Shown: one piece after another, positions 31,414 through 40,243 of the stretch
Layout: the number at the start of each line of letters is the position of its first letter
Numbering within the stretch: position 1 is the first letter of the stretch
DNA from: Oscillospiraceae bacterium
GTDB taxonomy: Bacteria > Bacillota > Clostridia > Oscillospirales > Oscillospiraceae
DNA length: 49,641 nucleotides
Assembly (NCBI GenBank): GCA_902760845.1
Contig: CACWHX010000012.1
Span: forward strand, 1 to 49,641
Reading direction: 5' to 3'
The notes under the pieces: model-generated
What the model saw: the letters and a program-made list of their open reading frames with translations, nothing else
Database searches by the model: none
What the model was told of the DNA's origin: nothing
Made by a program: the position numbers and the translations under genes

Positions 31414-32556
31414 ATGAGAAAACGGCTCTGTGCGGCGCTGTGCGCGGCGCTGCTCTGCGCGACGCTCGGAATGCCGGCGCGCGCGGCGGAGCGCGCGCCG
31501 GAGACCTCCGCCGCGGCGACGGCCGTGATGCATGTCGAGACCGGCGCGCTGCTGCACGCGGAGAACGCGGACACGCCCATGCGCATCGCCAGCACGACGA
31601 AGATCATGACCGCGCTGGTGGTGCTGGAGCACTGCGACCCCGGCGAGCCGGTGGAGATTCTGCCGGAATATACGGCGGTCGAGGGCTCGTCCATGTATCT
31701 GCGCGCGGGGGAGACCTATACCGTGCAGGAGCTGCTGTATGGCATGATGCTCGCCTCCGGCAACGACGCGGCCACGGCGCTGGCCTGCCACACGGCGGGC
31801 TCCATCGAGGCGTTCGCCGCGCTGATGAACGAGAAGGCCGCCGCGCTGGGTCTGACGAACACGTCCTTTCGCAACCCGCATGGGCTGGACGCGGAGGGGC
31901 ATCTCTCCACGGCGCGGGACCTGGCCGCGCTCGCGTGCTGCGCGATGCAGAACGAGGCGTTCCGCGAGATTGTGTCCACGGCGAGCAAAACCATTCATGG
32001 GCAGACTTATGTAAACCACAATCGGCTGCTGCGCTCCTATGCGGGGGCGATTGGCGTCAAGACCGGCTACACCGAGGCGGCGGGGCGCATCCTCGTCTCC
32101 TGCGCGCAGCGGGGCGACACGCGGTTTGTCTGCGTCACAATCTCAGACCGGAACGACTGGGAGGATCACGCGCGGCTGCTGGACTGGGCGTTTGACAGCT
32201 ACGAGTACCGCGCCGTCATACCGGCGGACGCGGCGTATCCGGTCGCGGTCCTCTCCGGCGCGGCGGCGCAGTGCGACGCCGTGCCGCGCGAGACGGTCCG
32301 GCTGCTGCTGGAAAAGGACGCGCGGACCGAGACGCGGATTGAGCTGCCGCGGTTTGTCTTCGCGCCCGTGCGTCAGGGCGACGCGCTGGGACTGCTGACG
32401 GTTACGGCGGCGGACGGCACCACGGCGCAGACGCCGCTGGTCTGCGCGCAGGATGTCGCGGCGGACGCCAACGCGCGGCTCACGCCGCGCGAGCGGCTGG
32501 AGCGATTCTGGAATCTTGCCGGGCATTATTTGTTTTCCTTTTATCCGGGGAATTGA
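31414..32556 (+). CDS. D-alanyl-D-alanine carboxypeptidase (DacF/DacB type, S11)
   Basis: 380 residues with signal peptide (about 1-24). Penicillin-binding motifs are complete: Ser60-Thr-Thr-Lys63, Ser115-Gly-Asn117 and Lys216-Thr-Gly. It trims the terminal D-Ala of peptidoglycan pentapeptides. Clostridial and Bacillus homologues near ytfJ and scpAB (DacF) act in spore cortex modification. The ATG at 31414 places the signal peptide correctly; four extra residues upstream are unlikely. Confidence 0.92.
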   Translation: MRKRLCAALCAALLCATLGMPARAAERAPETSAAATAVMHVETGALLHAENADTPMRIASTTKIMTALVVLEHCDPGEPVEILPEYTAVEGSSMYLRAGETYTVQELLYGMMLASGNDAATALACHTAGSIEAFAALMNEKAAALGLTNTSFRNPHGLDAEGHLSTARDLAALACCAMQNEAFREIVSTASKTIHGQTYVNHNRLLRSYAGAIGVKTGYTEAAGRILVSCAQRGDTRFVCVTISDRNDWEDHARLLDWAFDSYEYRAVIPADAAYPVAVLSGAAAQCDAVPRETVRLLLEKDARTETRIELPRFVFAPVRQGDALGLLTVTAADGTTAQTPLVCAQDVAADANARLTPRERLERFWNLAGHYLFSFYPGN

Positions 32557-32567
32557 GGTGAAGCTGG

Positions 32568-33269
32568 ATGCGGCAGCGGCTGCAAAAGTGCATTTCTGAG
32601 GCGGGCCTCGCGTCCCGCCGCGCGGCGGAGGCGATGATTGTCGCCGGGCGCGTCACGGTCAACAGCGCGCCGGCGGCGCTGGGGCAGTCCGCCGATCCGG
32701 AGCGCGACGACATCCGGGTGGACGGCGTGCCGCTTCCGACGGTCGGCGCGCGGGTGTACATCATGCTCCACAAGCCGCGCGGCTATGTGACGACGCTGCA
32801 CGACGAGCGCGGCCGCCGCACAGTGGCGGAGCTGGTATCCGGCGTGGGAGCGCGGGTCTATCCCGTCGGGCGGCTGGATCTGAACTCCGAGGGGCTGCTC
32901 ATCCTGACAAACGACGGCGCGGCGGCAAACGCGCTGATGCACCCGTCGCACGACGTGGCGAAAACCTATCTTGTGGACGTGAGCGGCGCGGTGTCCGACC
33001 GGGCGGCGGAGGTCATGCGCGGCGTCACCGAGCTCGACGGCGACGCGGTCCGGCCGGCGTCGGTCGAGATTCTGGACGGGGGCCGCCTTTCCATTACGAT
33101 CTGGGAGGGGCGCAACCGGCAGGTCCGCCGCCTGTGCGAAAAAGCGGGGCTGAAGGTGCGCCGGCTGGTGCGCGTCGCGGAGGGCGAGCTGCGTCTCGGC
33201 ACGCTGCCGCCGCGCGCGTGGCGGTATCTTTCGCGCGAGGAGGTCGCATACATAAAGTCGCTTTTTTAG
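32568..33269 (+). CDS. rluB: 23S rRNA pseudouridine synthase (RluB/RsuA family)
   Basis: 233 residues: N-terminal S4 RNA-binding domain (MRQRLQKCISEAGLASRRAAE) and catalytic domain with Asp104 in PVGRLDLNSEGLL. The family modifies U in 23S or 16S rRNA; the Firmicutes member in this neighbourhood (scpAB cluster) is usually RluB. Confidence 0.93.
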   Translation: MRQRLQKCISEAGLASRRAAEAMIVAGRVTVNSAPAALGQSADPERDDIRVDGVPLPTVGARVYIMLHKPRGYVTTLHDERGRRTVAELVSGVGARVYPVGRLDLNSEGLLILTNDGAAANALMHPSHDVAKTYLVDVSGAVSDRAAEVMRGVTELDGDAVRPASVEILDGGRLSITIWEGRNRQVRRLCEKAGLKVRRLVRVAEGELRLGTLPPRAWRYLSREEVAYIKSLF

Positions 33270-33302
33270 CGGTATGCACATTTTTGCGAGAATCCGCGAT
33301 TT

Positions 33303-33333
33303 CCCCTGCATTTTTGCTTGAAAAATGCAGGGG
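33303..33333. repeat. Perfect 13-bp inverted repeat upstream of the RpiR-type gene
   Basis: CCCCTGCATTTTT (33303-33315) and its exact complement (33321-33333) flank GCTTG. No T-tract follows on either strand beyond the stem's own T5/A5. Location between rluB and the RpiR-type regulator suggests either a terminator remnant or an operator for that regulator. Confidence 0.8.
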
Positions 33334-33381
33334 AAGTGTTTAGAATGAAAGCAGATCAAAGCGCGAATGCGGGGGATTCGT

Positions 33382-34257
33382 ATGAAGAAAGACACGAAAA
33401 CGGACATCTTGTCCGTTTTGGAGCAGCGCATGGCATCCTTTTCCAAGGGGCAGCGCACCATTGCTCGTTATATATTGGGGAATTACGACAAAGCGGCGTT
33501 TATGACGGCCGCGCGCATGGGCGAAGCTGTCGGCGTGAGCGAATCGACGGTGGTGCGCTTTGCGGTGGAGCTGGGCTATCGCGGGTATCCCGGCATGAAA
33601 AAGGCGCTGCAGGAGGTCGTGCGCAACCGGCTCACCTCCGTGGAGCGCATCGAGGCGGCGGAGAGCACCATCGGCACGCAGGATGTGCTCAAGGCGGTGC
33701 TGCGCGCGGACATCAACAACCTGCAGGCGACGCTGGAGGAGGTCGATCAGGCGAGCTTCAACGCGGCGGTCGATCTGATTTTATCCGCCAAGCGCGTCTA
33801 TGTCATCGGGATGCGCACGTCCACGACGCTGGCGCATTTTCTGGGCATCTATCTGAACCTGCTGCAGGACAACGTGCAGGTCATTCAGGATACGACCGCG
33901 ATGGAGGTCTATGAGCAGATGCTGCGCGTGGAGCGGGACGATCTGGTGATCGGCATCAGCTTCCCGCGCTACTCCAACCGCACCGTGAACGCAATGAAAT
34001 TTGCCAGAGACAGCGGCGCGTCCACGCTCGGCATCACGGACGGAAAGGCGTCACCGCTGCATGAGATTTCGGATGTGTGCCTCTACGCCAAGAGCGAGAT
34101 GGTGTCGTTCCTGGATTCGCTCGTCGCGCCGCTGGGGCTGATTAACGCGCTCATCGTGGCGCTCGGCATCCGCAACAGAGATCAAACGTTTGAGACGTTC
34201 CAGAGGCTGGAATCCATCTGGACGGAATACGGCGTCTATCAGACACGTGAAAGCTGA
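33382..34257 (+). CDS. MurR/RpiR-family transcriptional regulator
   Basis: 291 residues. N-terminal HTH_6 domain (QRTIARYILGNYDKAAFMTAARMGEAVGVSESTVVRFAVELGY, about 20-60) and a C-terminal SIS sugar-phosphate-binding domain (about 125-260, with GMRTSTT and GISFPRYSNRTV). Such proteins sense phosphosugars. No sugar-catabolic genes are adjacent, so the regulon is unknown; it is coupled (11-bp overlap) to a flavoprotein gene. GGGGGA precedes the ATG. Confidence 0.92.
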   Translation: MKKDTKTDILSVLEQRMASFSKGQRTIARYILGNYDKAAFMTAARMGEAVGVSESTVVRFAVELGYRGYPGMKKALQEVVRNRLTSVERIEAAESTIGTQDVLKAVLRADINNLQATLEEVDQASFNAAVDLILSAKRVYVIGMRTSTTLAHFLGIYLNLLQDNVQVIQDTTAMEVYEQMLRVERDDLVIGISFPRYSNRTVNAMKFARDSGASTLGITDGKASPLHEISDVCLYAKSEMVSFLDSLVAPLGLINALIVALGIRNRDQTFETFQRLESIWTEYGVYQTRES

Positions 34258-35479
34258 CGCTGTGGTGATCGGCGGCGGCGCGGCCGGCATGATGTGCGCC
34301 TATATGGCCGCCTGCGGCGGCGGCGACGTGGTGCTGCTGGAGCCGAACCGGACGCTGGGACGCAAGGTACGCATCACGGGCAAGGGCCGCTGCAACGTGA
34401 CGAACGACTGCGATGTGCAGACGCTGCTGCGGCATATTCCGGGCGACGGGAGATTTTTATACAGCGCGCTCAGCCGCCTGTCTCCGCGCGAGACGATGGT
34501 GCTGTTTGAATCGCTGGGCGTGCCGCTCAAAACCGAGCGGGGCGGCCGCGTGTTTCCCGTCTCGGACAACGCCAACGACGTGGCGGACGCGCTCGCGCGC
34601 GCGGTGAAGGCAGCGGGGGTGCGCGTGGTGCGCGTTGCGGCAAAGGAGATTTTGACGGAGGCCGGCGCCGTGACCGGCGTGATGACCGCGTCAGGGCGCA
34701 TCGACTGCGGGGCCGCGGTCGTCTGCACGGGGGGACTTTCTTATCCCGCGACCGGCTCGACGGGCGACGGCTACCGCTTCGCCCGCGCGTTGGGGCACAC
34801 GCTCGTGCCGCCGCGCGCGTCGCTCGTGCCGCTGGAGTCGGACGATCCGTGGTGTGCGGAGCTGCAGGGCTTTTCTCTGCGCAACGTCGTGCTCACGGCG
34901 TATGACGAGACGGGCCGCGCACTTTACACGGAGCTGGGCGAGATGCTGTTTACGCATTTTGGCGTCTCGGGACCGCTGGTCCTCTCCGCCAGTGCGCACC
35001 TGCGCGATTTTGAGCGCCACAGATACCGGCTGTCCATTGACCTCAAGCCGGGGCTGGACGAGAAAAAGCTCGACGCGCGCGTATTGCGGGACTTTGAAAA
35101 ATACGCGAACCGCGAGTTCAAAAACGCGCTGTACGACCTGGCGGGCCGGGCGATGATCCCCGTGCTCGTGCGGCTTTCCGGCATTCCGCCGGAGCAGAAG
35201 GTGAACGCCGTCACGCGCGAGCAGCGCCGGGCGCTGGTCACGCTGCTGAAGCAGTTCCCGGTCTCCATATCGGGCGCGCGTCCGGTGGAGGAGGCCATTG
35301 TCACGGCCGGCGGCGTCTCGCTGCGGGAGGTGAACCCGCGCACGATGGAGTCCAAGCGCGTGCGGGGCCTTTTCTTCGCGGGCGAGGTGCTCGACCTCGA
35401 CGCCTATACCGGCGGCTTCAATCTTCAAATCGCGTGGTCCACGGGCTACACTGCGGGACAGGCCGCCGCGCAAAGATGA
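34247..35479 (+). CDS. HI0933/YhiN-like NAD(P)/FAD-dependent oxidoreductase
   Basis: 410 residues. FAD-binding GGGAAGMMCAYMAA at the N-terminus, the family block GRKVRITGKGRCNVTND (about 44-60), and C-terminal GLFFAGEVLDLDAYTGGFNLQIAWSTG are diagnostic. The GTG at 34247 gives the correct distance to the dinucleotide motif and overlaps the regulator's end. The biological substrate of the family is unresolved. Confidence 0.92.
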   Translation: MKADAVVIGGGAAGMMCAYMAACGGGDVVLLEPNRTLGRKVRITGKGRCNVTNDCDVQTLLRHIPGDGRFLYSALSRLSPRETMVLFESLGVPLKTERGGRVFPVSDNANDVADALARAVKAAGVRVVRVAAKEILTEAGAVTGVMTASGRIDCGAAVVCTGGLSYPATGSTGDGYRFARALGHTLVPPRASLVPLESDDPWCAELQGFSLRNVVLTAYDETGRALYTELGEMLFTHFGVSGPLVLSASAHLRDFERHRYRLSIDLKPGLDEKKLDARVLRDFEKYANREFKNALYDLAGRAMIPVLVRLSGIPPEQKVNAVTREQRRALVTLLKQFPVSISGARPVEEAIVTAGGVSLREVNPRTMESKRVRGLFFAGEVLDLDAYTGGFNLQIAWSTGYTAGQAAAQR

Positions 35480-35502
35480 ATCCATGGAAAGGAATCCTGA
35501 CA

Positions 35503-36195
35503 TTGAACCATCCGATTTCCGTCGCGATCGACGGGCCCTCCGGTGCGGGGAAGAGCACCATTGCCCGCGCCGCGGCGGAACGCTTTGGGCTGATCTATGT
35601 GGACACGGGCGCGATCTATCGCACGGTGGCCTGCGCGGTGCACCGCGCGGGGGCGTCCTGCACGGACGGCGCGGCAGTCGAGGCGCTGCTGCCGGGCATT
35701 CGGATCGAAATGACCTATGACGATGCCGGCGCGCAGCGGATGCTGCTCGGCGGGGAGGACGTTTCGGACGCGATCCGCGCGCATGAAAACTCCCGGCGCG
35801 CTTCCCAGGTCTCGGCGCTGCCCGCCGTGCGCGCGTTTTTGCTGGAGATGCAGCGCAGCCTCGCGCGCGAGCACAGCGTCATCATGGACGGGCGCGACAT
35901 CGGCACGGTCGTGCTGCCGGACGCGACGGTTAAGATCTTCCTGACCGCGTCGCCCCAGCGCCGCGCGGAGCGCCGCTGGAAGGAGCTGCGCGAAAAGGGC
36001 GCGGACACGGCGCTGGAGCAGGTGCTGCGCGACATTGAGCAGCGCGACTACGCGGACAGCCACAGGGAGACCGCGCCGCTGCGGCAGGCGGAGGACGCCG
36101 TTTTGATCGACACGAGCGACCTGACGCTGGAGCAGAGCATCGACGCCGTCTGCGCCGAAATCGCGCGCCATCTGCGGACGGGAGGTGCGGAGTGA
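35503..36195 (+). CDS. cmk: Cytidylate kinase
   Basis: 230 residues from the preferred TTG start (AAAGGA nine bases upstream). An ATG at 35476 overlapping the previous stop would add nine residues and is the alternative. P-loop GPSGAGKST (11-19), then DTGAIYRTV and MDGRDIGTVVLPDA. It phosphorylates CMP and dCMP. Overlaps ispH-rpsA by 4 bp, the classical cmk-ispH-rpsA arrangement of clostridia. Confidence 0.95.
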   Translation: MNHPISVAIDGPSGAGKSTIARAAAERFGLIYVDTGAIYRTVACAVHRAGASCTDGAAVEALLPGIRIEMTYDDAGAQRMLLGGEDVSDAIRAHENSRRASQVSALPAVRAFLLEMQRSLAREHSVIMDGRDIGTVVLPDATVKIFLTASPQRRAERRWKELREKGADTALEQVLRDIEQRDYADSHRETAPLRQAEDAVLIDTSDLTLEQSIDAVCAEIARHLRTGGAE

Positions 36196-38279
36196 AGGAA
36201 CTGATTCTGGCAAAAAGCGCGGGCTTCTGCTTCGGCGTGAGCCGCTCGGTGCGCATGGCCGAGGAGCTGCTTGCGGCCGAGCCGTCCTGCTATAGTCTGG
36301 GCCAGCTGATCCACAACGACGACGTTGTGCGGCATTTGGAGGAGAAGGGCCTGCGCGTGATCGAAAGCGCGGAGTGCCTGCGGCCGGGCGACGCTGTGAT
36401 CGTCCGCTCCCACGGCGTCAGCCGCGCGGAGTATGAGGCGCTCTGCGCGTCCGGCGCGAAGGTGGCGGACGCGACGTGTCCGAAGGTCAAGCGCATTCAC
36501 GAGCTGGTCGCGGCGGCGTCCGAGGCGGGGCGCCGGCCGATCATCGTCGGCGCGGCCGAGCACCCGGAGGTGCGGGCCATCTGCGGCTGGTGCCGGGACC
36601 CGGTCGTCGTGGAGGACGCCGCCGCGCTCGAGGCGCGCATCGCGGATGGAACCATTGATTGTACAAAACCCCTAACAATGGTCATTCAAACGACGCAGAC
36701 GGGGGAGAAACTGCTTGAATGTCAGGAAATCTTAAAAAAACTGTGTACAAATGCAGAAATATTTGATACAATATGCGGTGCGACGTTTACCCGTCAGACG
36801 GAGGCCGAGCAGTTGGCAAAAACATGCGGCGCCATGGTCGTCATCGGTGGGAAGCACAGCGCCAACAGCAGACATCTCTACGAAATCTGCCGTCGGTTCT
36901 GCGAAAACGTCCAGTTTATAGAGAACGCGGCGCAGCTTGATCTGAGCGCGTTTGAACACACAGATATTGTGGGGCTCACCGCCGGCGCCTCCGTACCTGC
37001 GTGGATCATTAAGGAGGTAAAACAAAAGATGAGCGACGAGATCAAAATCGAGACGGAAGAGACCCCAGTGACCCCGGCACCGGAGGCCGAGGAGAACTTT
37101 GACGCAATGCTGGAGGCAACTCTGAAGCCTGTATATAATGGAGATAAGGTAACCGGTACCGTTGTTGCCATCACCGGCACGGAGATCAGCGTGGACATCG
37201 GCGCCAAGTATTCCGGCTTTATCCCGACCAGCGAATTCACCGACGACGGCATCGCGGTTGAGGACGCGGTGAAGGTCGGCGACGAGCTGGAGGCGATCGT
37301 GGTCCGCGTCAACGACGTGGAGGGCACCGCGATGCTCTCCAAGAAGCGGCTGGACGCCGTGAAGTTCTGGAACGCCATCGAAGAGGCGGCGGAGAGCGGC
37401 GAGGTCGTGGAGGGCCGCGTCACGGAGGAGAACAAGGGCGGCGTGGTCGCCTCTGTCAACGGCGTGCGCGTGTTTGTCCCGGCGTCCCAGTCCGGCCTGC
37501 CGAAGGAAAGGCCCATGACCGAGCTGGTGGGGCAGACCGTGCGGCTGAAGATCACCGAGGTCAACCGCGGGCGCAAGCGCGTGGTTGGCTCGATCCGCGC
37601 CGTGCAGCAGAAGGAGCGCCGCGAGCGCGCCGAAAAGGTCTGGAGCGAGATCGAGGTCGGCAAGCGGTATCACGGCGTGGTGAAGTCGCTGACCTCCTAT
37701 GGCGCCTTTGTGGACATCGGCGGGATCGACGGCATGGCGCACGTCTCCGAGCTGAGCTGGAGCCGCATCAAGACCCCGGCGGACGTGCTGTCTGTGGGCG
37801 ATGAGGTGGACGTCTATGTCATCAGCTTTGATACGGAAAAGCGCCGCATCTCTCTGGGCTACAAGGACCCCAACGGCAATCCCTGGAACAAGTTTATGGA
37901 CACCTACCAGGTTGGCGATGTGGCCAAGGTCACCGTCGTGAAGCTCATGCCCTTCGGCGCGTTTGCCGAGGTGCTGCCCGGCGTGGACGGACTGATCCAT
38001 ATTTCTCAGATTGCGAACCGCCGCATCGGCAAGCCCGAAGAGGTGCTCGCCGTCGGCGATGTCGTCGATGCGAAGATCACCGCCGTGGACGAGGAGAAGC
38101 ACAAGATCTCCCTCTCCATCCGCGCGCTGTCCGCCCCGGAGCCGGCCCCGGCGAAGGAGCGCGTCGAGCCGGTCGAGGAGGACTTCGGCCCGAAGGAGGA
38201 CGCGCTGGTCTATGAGGTCTCCGCCAACGGCGAGGCGACCGGCAACGCGCCGGAGGAGGACGAAACGCCAGAGGCGTAA
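36192..38279 (+). CDS. ispH-rpsA: Fused HMB-PP reductase (IspH) and ribosomal protein S1
   Basis: 695 residues. Residues 1-279 are a full IspH: iron-sulfur ligands Cys13, Cys96 and Cys195, His41, His74 and His124; it makes IPP and DMAPP in the last step of the MEP pathway. Residues 280-695 hold four S1 RNA-binding domains beginning near 314, 402, 489 and 574, then an acidic tail. The joint at Met280 keeps its own AAGGAGGT (37011-37018) and ATG (37029-37031), so a separate S1 protein may also be made. Fused forms are known in clostridia. Confidence 0.95.
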   Translation: MKELILAKSAGFCFGVSRSVRMAEELLAAEPSCYSLGQLIHNDDVVRHLEEKGLRVIESAECLRPGDAVIVRSHGVSRAEYEALCASGAKVADATCPKVKRIHELVAAASEAGRRPIIVGAAEHPEVRAICGWCRDPVVVEDAAALEARIADGTIDCTKPLTMVIQTTQTGEKLLECQEILKKLCTNAEIFDTICGATFTRQTEAEQLAKTCGAMVVIGGKHSANSRHLYEICRRFCENVQFIENAAQLDLSAFEHTDIVGLTAGASVPAWIIKEVKQKMSDEIKIETEETPVTPAPEAEENFDAMLEATLKPVYNGDKVTGTVVAITGTEISVDIGAKYSGFIPTSEFTDDGIAVEDAVKVGDELEAIVVRVNDVEGTAMLSKKRLDAVKFWNAIEEAAESGEVVEGRVTEENKGGVVASVNGVRVFVPASQSGLPKERPMTELVGQTVRLKITEVNRGRKRVVGSIRAVQQKERRERAEKVWSEIEVGKRYHGVVKSLTSYGAFVDIGGIDGMAHVSELSWSRIKTPADVLSVGDEVDVYVISFDTEKRRISLGYKDPNGNPWNKFMDTYQVGDVAKVTVVKLMPFGAFAEVLPGVDGLIHISQIANRRIGKPEEVLAVGDVVDAKITAVDEEKHKISLSIRALSAPEPAPAKERVEPVEEDFGPKEDALVYEVSANGEATGNAPEEDETPEA
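36744..36772 (+). promoter_or_regulatory. Possible internal promoter within ispH
   Basis: A conspicuous AT-rich dip inside the ispH part contains TGTACA and, 17 bp later, TACAAT (about 36767-36772). If active it would give an mRNA in which the internal S1 start at 37029 is the first good start. Evidence is sequence resemblance only. Confidence 0.35.
37011..37031 (+). promoter_or_regulatory. Internal Shine-Dalgarno and ATG at the IspH/S1 junction
   Basis: AAGGAGGT (37011-37018) is followed after about ten bases by an in-frame ATG (37029) exactly at the end of the IspH domain. It is as strong as any true ribosome binding site in the window. Confidence 0.7.
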
Positions 38280-38298
38280 GCCCGTTCGACAAAAAAAC

Positions 38299-38337
38299 AA
38301 AACCGAAGCCGTTCACAGGAAAAACGGCTTCGGTTTT
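38299..38337 (+). terminator. Terminator of the cmk-ispH-rpsA operon
   Basis: AAAACCGAAGCCGTT and its complement (15 bp, 38299-38313 and 38323-38337) enclose a 9-nt loop and end in six T residues. Confidence 0.95.
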
Positions 38338-38374
38338 TTCCTCAAAAAAATCTGGCGCGATTCAAACAGTCTCA

Positions 38375-38403
38375 TTGCATCGGCGGCGTTTCTCCTGTAT
38401 AGT
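38375..38403 (+). promoter_or_regulatory. Promoter of the MGMT-like gene
   Basis: TTGCAT (38375-38380) and TATAGT (38398-38403), 17-bp spacer; the GTG start follows about 20 bp downstream. Confidence 0.8.
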
Positions 38404-38422
38404 AGGCGTGGAGGCGATAGAT

Positions 38423-38902
38423 GTGGCAAACGAAAAACACAAGGACTTCAACGCCATGCTGCACGACTGCAAGGACATGCCGAAGCTCCAGACGATTACG
38501 GACGCGCGGAGCATTGAAAAATACGGCGGCGACCGGATGTACTTCGCGCCGCCGATCGACTATGACGCGGTGATGCGGACCATCCCATACGGAAAGCTCA
38601 CAACGGTCGGCGAGATTCGGGCGTACTTTGCACGGAAGAACGGCGCGGACTTCACAGAGCCGATCACGGCGGGCGTCTTCGTGTCCATCGCCGCGTGGGC
38701 GAGCGAGCAGCGCGCGGACGACGAGACGCCGTATTGGCGCACGCTGAAGGCGGGCGGCGAGCTGAACCCCAAATACCCGGGCGGGGCGGAGGCGCAGAAG
38801 GCGCGGCTGGAGGCCGAGGGCCACACGGTCGTGCAGAGAGGCCGGACGAACATCCGCTACTACGTGCGGGACTATGCGGACAGCCTCTGGCCCCTGGAGT
38901 GA
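38423..38902 (+). CDS. MGMT-family (alkyltransferase-like) protein without the acceptor cysteine
   Basis: 159 residues. The MGMT winged-helix block is recognisable: MRTIPYGKLTTVGEIRAYFARKNG (about 51-74). Where the enzyme has PCHR, this protein reads Pro103-Tyr104-Trp105-Arg106, so the methyl-accepting cysteine is Tyr. It may flag alkylated bases for excision, as alkyltransferase-like (ATL) proteins do, rather than repair them. The GTG start has GGAGG eight bases upstream. Related clostridial proteins share the layout but are uncharacterised. Confidence 0.8.
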   Translation: MANEKHKDFNAMLHDCKDMPKLQTITDARSIEKYGGDRMYFAPPIDYDAVMRTIPYGKLTTVGEIRAYFARKNGADFTEPITAGVFVSIAAWASEQRADDETPYWRTLKAGGELNPKYPGGAEAQKARLEAEGHTVVQRGRTNIRYYVRDYADSLWPLE

Positions 38903-38917
38903 TCGCGCCGCTTTTGC

Positions 38918-38946
38918 TTGCGTATTGCGCCGCGATTGGCTATAAT
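38918..38946 (+). promoter_or_regulatory. Promoter of ispD-ispF
   Basis: TTGCGT (38918-38923) and TATAAT (38941-38946) with 17-bp spacing, 30 bp before ispD. Confidence 0.82.
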
Positions 38947-38975
38947 ATAGAAAATACAGGAGAAGGGGCGGGGAC

Positions 38976-39698
38976 ATGGCCTTCTACGGGAAATTGAAGA
39001 AAAAGCTGAAAAAGCCGTTTCACACGGCCGTCATCGTCGCGGCGGGATCGTCCGAGCGCATGGGGCGCGACAAGCTGCTGCTCCCGCTGGGCGGCGTCCC
39101 GGTGCTCGTGCGCACGCTGCGCGCGTTTGAAAGCTCCGGCTGCGTTGACGAGATCATCGTCGTGACGCGCGAGGACCGCCTGGAGGAGATTGCCGCGCTG
39201 CGGGACAAGTATGTCATCCGGAAGATGACAAAGGTCGTCATCGGGGGAGATACGCGCATGGGTTCCTCGCTTGCCGGCGTGTTCGCCGCCGACAAGCGCG
39301 CGACCCTCATCGGCATCCACGACGCGGCGCGCCCGCTCGTCACGCCGGAGATCATCGAGGCAGCATACGCCATGGCGGAAAAGCGGCAGGCGGCGGCGCC
39401 GGTCATCCCGCTCAAGGACACGGTGAAGGAGCTGGAGAACGACGCGCTGTACCGCACGCCCGCGCGGGACGGCCTTGCCGCCGTGCAGACGCCGCAGGTG
39501 TTCCACGCCGATCTGATCCGCGCGGCGCTGACAAACGCCGTGGAGCAGAAGCTGGAGCTGACGGACGACTGCGCCGCGGTGGAGGCCATCGGCCTGCCGG
39601 TCGCCGCGGTGGACGGCTCAGAGGAAAACATCAAGATCACAACGCCGCTGGACATCACCCTGGCGGAGGAGATTTTGCGCAGGCGGGGGCAGCTCTGA
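38976..39698 (+). CDS. ispD: 2-C-methyl-D-erythritol 4-phosphate cytidylyltransferase
   Basis: 240 residues. The nucleotide-binding [19 protein letters not shown] (about 22-40), then HDAARPLV and QTPQVFH. It makes CDP-methylerythritol in the MEP pathway. A basic 15-residue N-terminal extension precedes the fold. Coupled to ispF by TGATG overlap. Confidence 0.95.
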   Translation: MAFYGKLKKKLKKPFHTAVIVAAGSSERMGRDKLLLPLGGVPVLVRTLRAFESSGCVDEIIVVTREDRLEEIAALRDKYVIRKMTKVVIGGDTRMGSSLAGVFAADKRATLIGIHDAARPLVTPEIIEAAYAMAEKRQAAAPVIPLKDTVKELENDALYRTPARDGLAAVQTPQVFHADLIRAALTNAVEQKLELTDDCAAVEAIGLPVAAVDGSEENIKITTPLDITLAEEILRRRGQL

Positions 39699-40171
39699 TG
39701 CGGATCGGACATGGATATGACGTACACCGGCTGACGGCCGACCGGCGGCTGATCCTCGGCGGCGTGGAGATCCCGCATGCACTGGGGCTGCTCGGGCACT
39801 CGGACGCGGACGTGCTCACGCACGCGCTGATGGACGCACTGCTCGGCGCGGCGGCGCTGGGGGACATCGGGCACCTGTTCCCGGACCGGGACCCGGCCTA
39901 CGCGGGGGCGGACAGTCTGGAACTGCTGCGCGAGGTGGCGCGGCGCGTCCGCGCGGCGGGGTATGCCGTCTGCAACGTGGACTGCACGGTGCTCGCGCAG
40001 GCGCCGCGGCTTGCGCCGTATCTCCCGCAGATGCGGGAAAAGCTCGCCGCCGCCATGGACTGCCCGCTCGCCGCCGTCAGCGTGAAGGCCACGACGGAGG
40101 AGGGCCTCGGTTTTACCGGGCGGCAGGAGGGCATCGCGGCGCATGCCGTGGCGCTGCTGGAAAGCGTCTGA
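39698..40171 (+). CDS. ispF: 2-C-methyl-D-erythritol 2,4-cyclodiphosphate synthase
   Basis: 157 residues, family length. Metal ligands in GHGYDVHR at the start, [10 protein letters not shown] and [10 protein letters not shown], and the C-terminal [10 protein letters not shown] are all present. Follows IspD's product through IspE (not in this window) in the MEP pathway. Confidence 0.97.
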   Translation: MRIGHGYDVHRLTADRRLILGGVEIPHALGLLGHSDADVLTHALMDALLGAAALGDIGHLFPDRDPAYAGADSLELLREVARRVRAAGYAVCNVDCTVLAQAPRLAPYLPQMREKLAAAMDCPLAAVSVKATTEEGLGFTGRQEGIAAHAVALLESV

Positions 40172-40243
40172 CCGCGCGAATCGCAAACACTTCCCGCATC
40201 GGCTGCATAGAATGATGCATGACGATGTGGGAGGCGTTTTTTT

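Noticed and set aside
36732..38300. 522-codon open frame antisense to ispH-rpsA
   Set aside because: It is a shadow of the S1 repeats; the sense frame has clear domains and a ribosome binding site.
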